Below are positions 6,690 to 11,677 of a stretch of 11,677 nt of DNA, piece after piece. Source of the stretch: Bimuria novae-zelandiae CBS 107.79. Taxonomy: Eukaryota > Ascomycota > Dothideomycetes > Pleosporales > Didymosphaeriaceae. Under the pieces are notes generated by a model. It saw nothing but the letters and a program-made list of their open reading frames with translations. It was not told the origin of the DNA and did not search any database. The stretch covers positions 50,163-61,839 of the forward strand of contig ML976814.1 in assembly GCA_010015655.1 (NCBI GenBank), in the 5' to 3' direction. The position numbers were made by a program, and so were the translations under genes. Within the stretch, counting starts at the first letter, position 1. Every line of letters begins with the position of its first letter.

Positions 6690-7571
6690 ATGTCCGCCAA
6701 AAAGCGCCAAAAGTCTCTTTCGCATGGCCGTCCGCCTGTGAGTAAGCCGAAAGAGAGGATGACCTCGCAGCGATCTCGGACCATTATTCGGACCCATCAT
6801 CGATTGCAAAAGGAACGGGCAGCTGCCCTCAAGGCAGGGAATGTCCAACTCGCAGCTGACATCGCGAGGGCCATTGAGGAAAACGGAGGTATTAAAGTGT
6901 ATCAAGCAGCCAGTAAGCAGGGCCAATCGAAGGACCGCGGTGGGGACTCCAGCCAGACGCTCGTGGAATGGTTACGAGACATGAGGGTCATCAAAGACAG
7001 CAAACAAAAAGACGCCGAAGACAAACCTGAGTCTCGGACTTTGCTACGGTGCTTGGAAGTCGGTGCATTGTCTATCACAAATGCCATCTCAAAGTATCCC
7101 AATAGCATCGCGATGACGAGGATCGATCTGAACAGCCAAGGAACTGGCATCGAGAAGCAAAATTTCATGGAGCGTCCGCTACCATTATCTTCAAATGAGC
7201 AATTTGACATCATCTCTCTCTCCCTGGTTCTCAACTACATTCCTGATCCAGTCGAGCGCGGCGAAATGCTGAAGCGAACAACGCAGTTCTTGCGCCGCAG
7301 CAACGTGGCTCAGAGGCCCGCTGGCACTGTTCTTCCGGCTCTATTCCTTGTCTTACCTCTACCTTGTGTTGAAAACTCGCGTTACCTGGACGAGCCGCTG
7401 CTTCTTGACATTATGGCCAATCTTGGGTTCAGCGTAACGAAGGAGAAGAAGACATTTAAGCTTTGCTACTATTTGTTCAGCCTCACAGACACGAATACTG
7501 GAGTCAATTTGCCGAAAATTAAAAGAAAAGATGGCCCAGCGATGAATAACTTCTGCATCGTAGTGGAATGA
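6690..7571 (+). CDS. BMT2: 25S rRNA adenine-N1 methyltransferase, Bmt2 family
   Basis: The 293-residue protein is uninterrupted. Yeast Bmt2 is a nucleolar SAM-dependent enzyme that makes m1A2142 in helix 65 of 25S rRNA. Seen: a basic N-terminus (KKRQK, probable nucleolar targeting), a helical segment at 31-65, SAM-binding motif I LLRCLEVGALS (118-128), the acidic-loop strand RIDLNSQ (144-150), FDIISLSLVLNYIPDP (172-187), and the family signature ALFLVLPLPCVENSRY (217-232) followed by IMANLGF (241-247). These occur in the order and spacing of the Bmt2 family and the protein appears complete. The start at 6690 has G at -3. A minimal ATG-TGA lies 21 bases upstream of the start. It is divergent from the uL23 gene, consistent with co-expression of ribosome-assembly functions. 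Confidence 0.9.
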   Translation: MSAKKRQKSLSHGRPPVSKPKERMTSQRSRTIIRTHHRLQKERAAALKAGNVQLAADIARAIEENGGIKVYQAASKQGQSKDRGGDSSQTLVEWLRDMRVIKDSKQKDAEDKPESRTLLRCLEVGALSITNAISKYPNSIAMTRIDLNSQGTGIEKQNFMERPLPLSSNEQFDIISLSLVLNYIPDPVERGEMLKRTTQFLRRSNVAQRPAGTVLPALFLVLPLPCVENSRYLDEPLLLDIMANLGFSVTKEKKTFKLCYYLFSLTDTNTGVNLPKIKRKDGPAMNNFCIVVE

Positions 7572-7810
7572 GAATATTTCTACTACCAACTCGCCCAAGC
7601 AGCCATTGGTGAACGGAGAAAGGCTTCGGAATTTGTCAAAGAACGTCGGTTCTAGCTTTGACGCATACAAACCAAGCAAGAGCAGCGGGCATGGGCGGAA
7701 TCGACGCATGCCTTGCCATGGATAGGGTGCACACGGCCAGAGAACTTACTGTCGCAAGGGCCAACGGTGATCGCATTTTGTTGTAAAGTACCGATTTGAA
7801 GGACGCACTA

Positions 7811-8513
7811 TCAGAAACCATGCGTCCTAAGATATGCAGCTTTATGCCCTTGGTGATTATCGAGAGCCGGCCTACGCATAATCCAAACACAACACGATTC
7901 TGGGTCCACCTGATCTACCTTTACGAAACCGTTCGCGTTGTACAAGGAGGCAAAGTCATTTCCCACTCGACACCAGATTTCTAGCCCCAACGAGTCCGCC
8001 TTATCGATCCCCCATTGCATGAGTGACTGTGCTAGGCTCCCGAATTCCTTGTGTGGACTTGATACTGTACTGTAGAGATCTACTGGGGGTTGTGCGCGTC
8101 AGCTACGCGTCCTTCGATACAATGAGGCCTCCGCGGTGAGGTTATGTTACTTACAGATGCACGGCGCGAGTGTCGGTTCTGCCGGTCCTGCCAAACCTGT
8201 CCCAAGTCGTTCCTCTTTCCTGGAAGTATGGACGAACCATATGGCCGCTCCCACGATTTTCCCAGTAGCTGGGTCCGCGGCTTTTAAAGTGAGACAGTTG
8301 CGCTCATTTGATTCTTGCACTGAACTCTCGATCTTTATCCTGCTCTAGCCATTCCACAAGCTTGAAAACCTCCTGCCAGTCACAGCTAGACTGAACTGGA
8401 GTTATATCAACCGACATACGGTGAAAATATTTGCCAGAGAAAAAGTATGTCGAAAAAGGGGCGTCATCGTAAGACTCCTTCCCCATTCGTTCTGATATAT
8501 ATATTGCATGCAT
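7811..8513 (-). pseudogene. GNAT-family N-acetyltransferase with a one-base frameshift
   Basis: Best model: complement(7811..8082, 8155..8513) with one surplus base near 8307-8309. The exons total 631 nt, which is 209 codons plus stop once one base is discounted, a usual size for fungal GNATs. The family transfers acetyl from acetyl-CoA to amines; the substrate is unknown. Seen: N-terminal strand and helix IYISERMGKESYDDAPF, then FHRM...TPVQ...WQEVF; after the shift, NCLTLKAADPATGKIVGAA (strands 2-3 turn); after a 72-nt intron (GTAAGT...CCCAG), a helix LMQWGIDKADSLGLE and ASLYNANGFVKVDQVD, the C-terminal GNAT signature. The acetyl-CoA loop, normally Q/RxxGxG/A, reads HKEFGSLAQ and is degenerate. 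No intron was found that would bypass the shift while keeping normal domain spacing. It could be a true pseudogene or a sequencing error. Confidence 0.62.
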
Positions 8514-8940
8514 GTGCCACAAATCAGTGCTTAGGAGGTCGTGCTCGATTTTGTGGTCGCTTATAACCGGATTGTGTTGGGCATTCTGCAGTGCAGGGAA
8601 TCCGGTGGTCTGGCATGTGCTATTGATTGACGCTCTGCGGTATTGGCGCGGCACAGTTCGCTCCTTGTTCAACATTCATCATACGGCCATAGCTATGTAG
8701 CGGTGTGCTTGTGGGGGCGGTACAATCTGCAGCTGTGATAGTCGCGTCTACTCAGCAGTTTTTTGGGAATGTCCGGCAAATGGGTATGCATAGAGTCATA
8801 GGGTCGTGTGCCAGTCCAGGCTAGCCGCCTGGGCCATAGCCAGGTCACGGGACTGTGCCGTGTAGTCGCCCGAATACTCGAACACGAGCTGCGCATGGAC
8901 CCGCTCGTATTCCTCAGTGTCCGCTCGCGGTTTTCCAAGT
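8514..8940. other. Intergenic stretch with no recognised gene
   Basis: These 427 bases lie between the 5' ends of two divergent broken genes. Several open frames of 60-80 codons exist on both strands but none resembles a known family, has a convincing start or shows splice signals. Composition is ordinary, without RIP bias. It probably held the divergent promoters of both neighbours. Confidence 0.5.
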
Positions 8941-9489
8941 ATGGCTCGTGTTGCTGTCACGCCTCTCAACAGAAGCCCTTTAGTGCACATCATGAACTGG
9001 TTCTGCTTTGCTGTCGCCTTCATCTTACTGTTCGTCAAGTCACACGACGCGCACTAAGGGGCGCTTTTAAAGCTGAGGACTGGTTGATCATCGCAGCTTT
9101 GGTTCGTATTATACCTAGTAGTCGTCTTTCATGAATTCTGTCATTTACTTTCCAAGGTTTTCAGCTTTGCTCAATCCATTGCTGTTTCATCGGCGGCAGC
9201 TTCCGGTTTCGGTAGACCAATCCACTCTCTGAACGAGTCTCAAGTGGACGGCTTCCTGAAAGCAGATTACGCGGACCTTGCACTGCTAATCTCCAGCTTG
9301 GGTATTTCCAAGATATCTGCAGTAATATTCACCGAAGGCTTGAGCCCGGATGCTCTCCATCATCGAATTTCGCATGTCACTGGGGGCACGAGTTTAATCT
9401 AGATCTTCATTAGGGTCTTCACTTTGTTATTTCGTTACGCGCCCCCTAGAACGTGGGATCTGCTGGGTGGGAGCAAATGCATAAATTTG
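8941..9489 (+). pseudogene. Fungal rhodopsin-domain (PTH11-like) integral membrane protein, broken and 3'-truncated
   Basis: Segments line up with the N-terminal half of the fungal rhodopsin-like seven-helix family found in plasma membranes. Frame 1 from the ATG gives MARVAVTPLNRSPLVHI and helix 1 (NWFCFAVAFILLFVKSH). Frame 3 gives GAFKAEDWLIIAAL, matching the family's D/E-D-W-L helix-2 motif. After a possible 55-nt intron (9102-9156, donor GTTCGT, weak AAG acceptor), frame 1 gives VFSFAQSIAVSSAAASGFGR, LNESQVDGFLKADYA, ISSLGISKISAVIF and, past a stop, PRTWDLLGGSKCINL. Lesions: a frame jump at about 9045-9060, a TAG at 9400-9402 where W or Q is likely, and loss of all similarity after about 9489, so later helices are missing. 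PTH11-type receptors sense surface cues in some pathogenic fungi; no function is claimed for this remnant. Confidence 0.72.
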
Positions 9490-9614
9490 GTATGTGGTAG
9501 GCTGACGGACTACTTAAGAACAGCGCTTTCAACGTACAGTACTCCGCACCGCACCGAGCTCCTGTACGGTCGTGCGGATAGTAGGGGGAAATACGTACGT
9601 ACGGCACACCAAGG
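9490..9614. repeat. Inverted-repeat-rich junction between the rhodopsin-domain remnant and the hAT relic
   Basis: CCGCAC at 9544-9549 pairs with GTGCGG at 9572-9577, with ACCG/CGGT pairing inside. TACGTACGTACGG at about 9592-9604 is self-complementary. Similar TACG/GTAC-rich palindromic words are often found in fungal MITEs, but no paired ends or target duplication could be defined here. Confidence 0.35.
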
Positions 9615-9630
9615 CAGTGAGGGAGATGCG

Positions 9631-11559
9631 TTACGTACAGCGTAGAGGTCCAATTTCTGGCCGTACGGGCCGTAGAGTATATAGAAATTGCCTAATCGGG
9701 AAGGACCTTAGTAGAGAGGTCGCTGGGAGCTCTTTGGCGACGTCTTCGCCCTCCTTCTGCTCCTTCTGCTGCTCTCCATCCTTCTTGACGATGTGAGCAA
9801 CCAGCTAGGTGAGGTAACTCGTGACGGCGTCTCTCCTCAGCCAGTTCTTTTAAAGCTGGAGAGCTTCTATTACCGCTGGGGACAGTGAGTTGCGATCGCA
9901 CGTGACTGTACGTTTGGCGGAGGAGAAACAGCGCTCGCAGTCGCACGAGGTGGCTGGCACGGAGAGGTGATCCATGGCCATTTTGTAGACAATTAGGTAA
10001 CGTTTCTGCCCTATCTCCGTCCACTAGCGGTGTAGATCTTAGAGTAAAGCTGCTAAATTAAAATACGCTAACGCAGTAAGTTTATCTTTATAAAGACTAT
10101 TAAAATACTTATTTAGCTAAATTATACGTTTTTACTACTTAAAGCTCTTCTTACTAGTAAAAAAGTAAATATTAACTTTTATTATTTAAATTTTATAATT
10201 ATTGCTAGCGTACGCGCTAGGGACTTTACGTCTACTAAGTAGCTTAGGTAGTTACTTATTATTATTTCTTTTATAGAGATCCTTTCTTTCTAAGTATTAT
10301 TTAAAGACGTCTTTAATAAACTTCTCCAACTTCTTATGCTATAGCTTATGCCTCCACTAATAGGTCTTAAACCAAAAAGGTCGTAGAAACGGGTAGAAGG
10401 TAGTAGCGACATAACATAGTAATAATAATATATTAAAAATAAGCTTTATAAAATACGTAATAAGCTTCTCGAGGGCGAGCGTAACGCTAAAAACTATATA
10501 ATTATAGTACTTAAAGTCCTTAATTAATAAACGCTATTTTTATTATTACTACCAAGAGACGCGTAGATTTCTTATAGGTTAATAATTATCTACTATAAGC
10601 TTCTAAATCCGCTACTACTAGCGTTACCCTCTAGCAACTTTATACTCTTATAAAACGCCTTTAAGACTTATATTATAATAAAGATCTTATTTTACTCGTT
10701 ATTCAATAGCGCGTTAATTATAGAGAAGTATTTATTATTTATAGTAGAGTTATTATTTTAGGCGCGCTTAAAGAATTATTAAATAGGCTTATAAAGGTTA
10801 TTATAGTAAAGTAATATAATATAAACGCTATATTAGTAAATACCACTATTTTCAACTAGATTAAAGATAAAAAAGCTAAAGAGATTATTCTTATTAAGTA
10901 CTAAGAACTATATATCTTAAAAAAGTGATTTCTTTTATAAAAATTATAAATTACATTTATAAAGTTATAAAGCTTGCTAATAGCACTATAACTATAAATT
11001 AAATCGTATTATTCTTTAGGTAATAACTAAGCTAGTTCTTCTTTAAATTTACTAACGCTATTACTATATATACGAGCTTTTATAACGTAATTAATTTTAT
11101 GCTTTATATAACGTATTTAGTGCTAAATACTAATATAAAAGTCCTTAGGCGCAATAGCTTCGAGCTTTTTAATAAATATTATACTATTATTTTTAGTATT
11201 ATCCCTTATAAGGTAATAGAGTTTCTAGGTAAAATTATACTTGTAGATAATATTAAGGATATTTTAAGCTTATATAGCGCCTATATAATTATAAAATAAA
11301 TCTTAAAAAGCTATAAGGAGGTTATATTAGTAATACTTAGCATCTAAAAAACGTATTAGTAAGGCTTAGATCTCTATTAGTTCTCCTAAATTCGTCTATT
11401 TTTAGGGTCTTAGCATAGCGCTAGCACTACTTACTAATAAAGTAGGTGATAATTTTTAAAAAGTCTATATTATTTAACAGGCTCTATATATTATAACTTA
11501 CGCTTAACATATACAATGCTATAAAAATCTTAATTTTAAAAGGCGCTTTAGATACTAAT
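9631..11559 (-). pseudogene. hAT transposase remnant (catalytic core and C-terminal dimerisation domain)
   Basis: Read on the minus strand from 11559 down. About 11350-11280 gives RFLDAKYY...YNLLIAF...DLFYNYIGA, then NILNIIYKYNF and the first catalytic region LIRDNTKNN (Asp at 11201-11203), the hAT DNASNN motif. About 11105-11025 gives HKINYVIKARIYSNSVSKFK, the region following the C/H-containing second motif. About 10690-10540 gives LKAFYKSIKLLEGNASSSG and NL.EIYASLGS. About 10440-10330 gives CYVATTFYPF and WFK. The C-terminal dimerisation region at about 10017-9853 is nearly intact: WTEIGQKRYLIVYKMAMDH, LSVPATSCDCERCFSSAKRT and SPAVIEALQL, then TAA (9850-9852) where CAA/CAG is expected and TAG (9805-9807). 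The frame closes at 9631-9633. Many stops fall at former Q/W codons. The BED-finger and N-terminal few hundred residues are absent. Confidence 0.82.
9651..9690. repeat. Hairpin near the 3' end of the hAT relic
   Basis: CAATTTCT (9651-9658) pairs with AGAAATTG (9683-9690), and GGCC-GTACG-GGCC (9659-9671) can form a second stem inside. It lies within the last codons of the transposase frame; it may be subterminal structure of the element or transcript-end structure. Confidence 0.4.
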
Positions 11560-11677
11560 TGTGACGGTTTAATGGCTCTTACTCGATGAGATGGTTACTC
11601 CTACCCTTGCTTAGTTGCCACTCACCTTTCTGAGAGGGCTACACCTATCTGGGACTAGCGATGTTTACGCTCGTACA
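11560..11677. mobile_element. Possible start of another LTR element, cut by the window end
   Basis: Sequence of normal composition starts abruptly at TGTGACGGTT, directly after RIP-mutated hAT DNA. TGTxACGG starts are common for LTRs in filamentous fungi (recalled, not checked). No CA end, TATA box or duplication can be seen because the window stops 118 bases later. Confidence 0.3.

Larger units (their letters stand above)
9615..11559 (-). mobile_element. hAT-superfamily DNA transposon relic, RIP-mutated, 5'-truncated
   Basis: The block holds a minus-strand hAT transposase (next entry). The possible outer end on the left is CAGTGAGGGAGATGCG at 9615, because hAT ends commonly start CAGTG or CAGGG; without the other end this cannot be confirmed. 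From about 10030 to 11559 the DNA is AT-rich with very few CpA/TpG; 9690-10020 is not. At 11559/11560 composition returns abruptly to normal, and the transposase N-terminal region is missing there, so the element has been cut, probably by another insertion. Confidence 0.72.

Noticed and set aside
8796..9038. 80-codon minus-strand open frame
   Set aside because: It overlaps the start of the rhodopsin-domain remnant and shows no family resemblance.
9692..10024. 110-codon minus-strand open frame rich in Arg and Gly
   Set aside because: It is the wrong frame of the hAT C-terminal region; the neighbouring frame gives the LSVPATS...ERCFSSAKRT signature.
11099..11299. 66-codon plus-strand open frame rich in Ile, Leu and Tyr
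   Set aside because: It is an artefact of RIP-derived AT-rich DNA, antisense to the hAT catalytic region.
1..11677. tRNA or rRNA genes
   Set aside because: No cloverleaf with conserved A/B box sequences and no rRNA core sequence was seen on either strand by eye.

Overview
The window looks like the nuclear genome of a filamentous ascomycete (Pezizomycotina). The genes carry short introns (about 50-145 nt) with GT..AG ends and, in the best cases, CTAAC branch sites. A sirtuin, a ribosomal protein, an rRNA methyltransferase, a GNAT enzyme and a PTH11-type fungal rhodopsin-domain protein are all recognisable. Two blocks of transposon DNA are depleted of CpA/TpG and carry TAA/TAG where glutamine or tryptophan codons are expected, which is the signature of repeat-induced point mutation (RIP). 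The species cannot be named from sequence alone.

Layout. 95-1169 (-): a two-exon sirtuin of Hst3/Hst4 type. 1299-3613: Fot/pogo-type DNA transposon A, lightly mutated, whose right terminal inverted repeat is split by a 483-bp solo LTR (3100-3582, TG...CA ends, 5-bp CTGGT duplication). 3616-5448: transposon B of the same family, heavily RIP-mutated, abutting A across a single shared TA. 5712-6473 (-): a four-exon uL23 ribosomal protein gene (yeast RPL25 orthologue). 6690-7571 (+): a single-exon Bmt2-type 25S rRNA m1A methyltransferase, divergent from the uL23 gene across 216 bp. 7811-8513 (-): a GNAT acetyltransferase broken by one base. 8941-9489 (+): a broken, 3'-truncated fungal rhodopsin-domain (PTH11-like) gene. 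9615-11559 (-): a RIP-mutated hAT transposase relic lacking its N-terminal part. 11560-11677: unmutated sequence that may be the start of another LTR.

How it fits together. The central housekeeping pair (uL23 protein and 25S rRNA base methyltransferase) shares a short divergent promoter and both products act in large-subunit ribosome biogenesis. Transposon A lies 129 bp upstream of the sirtuin start, so it sits in or next to that gene's promoter. The right half is eroding: two broken host genes lead into a mutated hAT element. I did not find an obviously new biological system. The most informative structures are the nested transposon stack with exact target duplications, the very uneven RIP damage between two adjoining copies, and the divergent ribosome-biogenesis pair.
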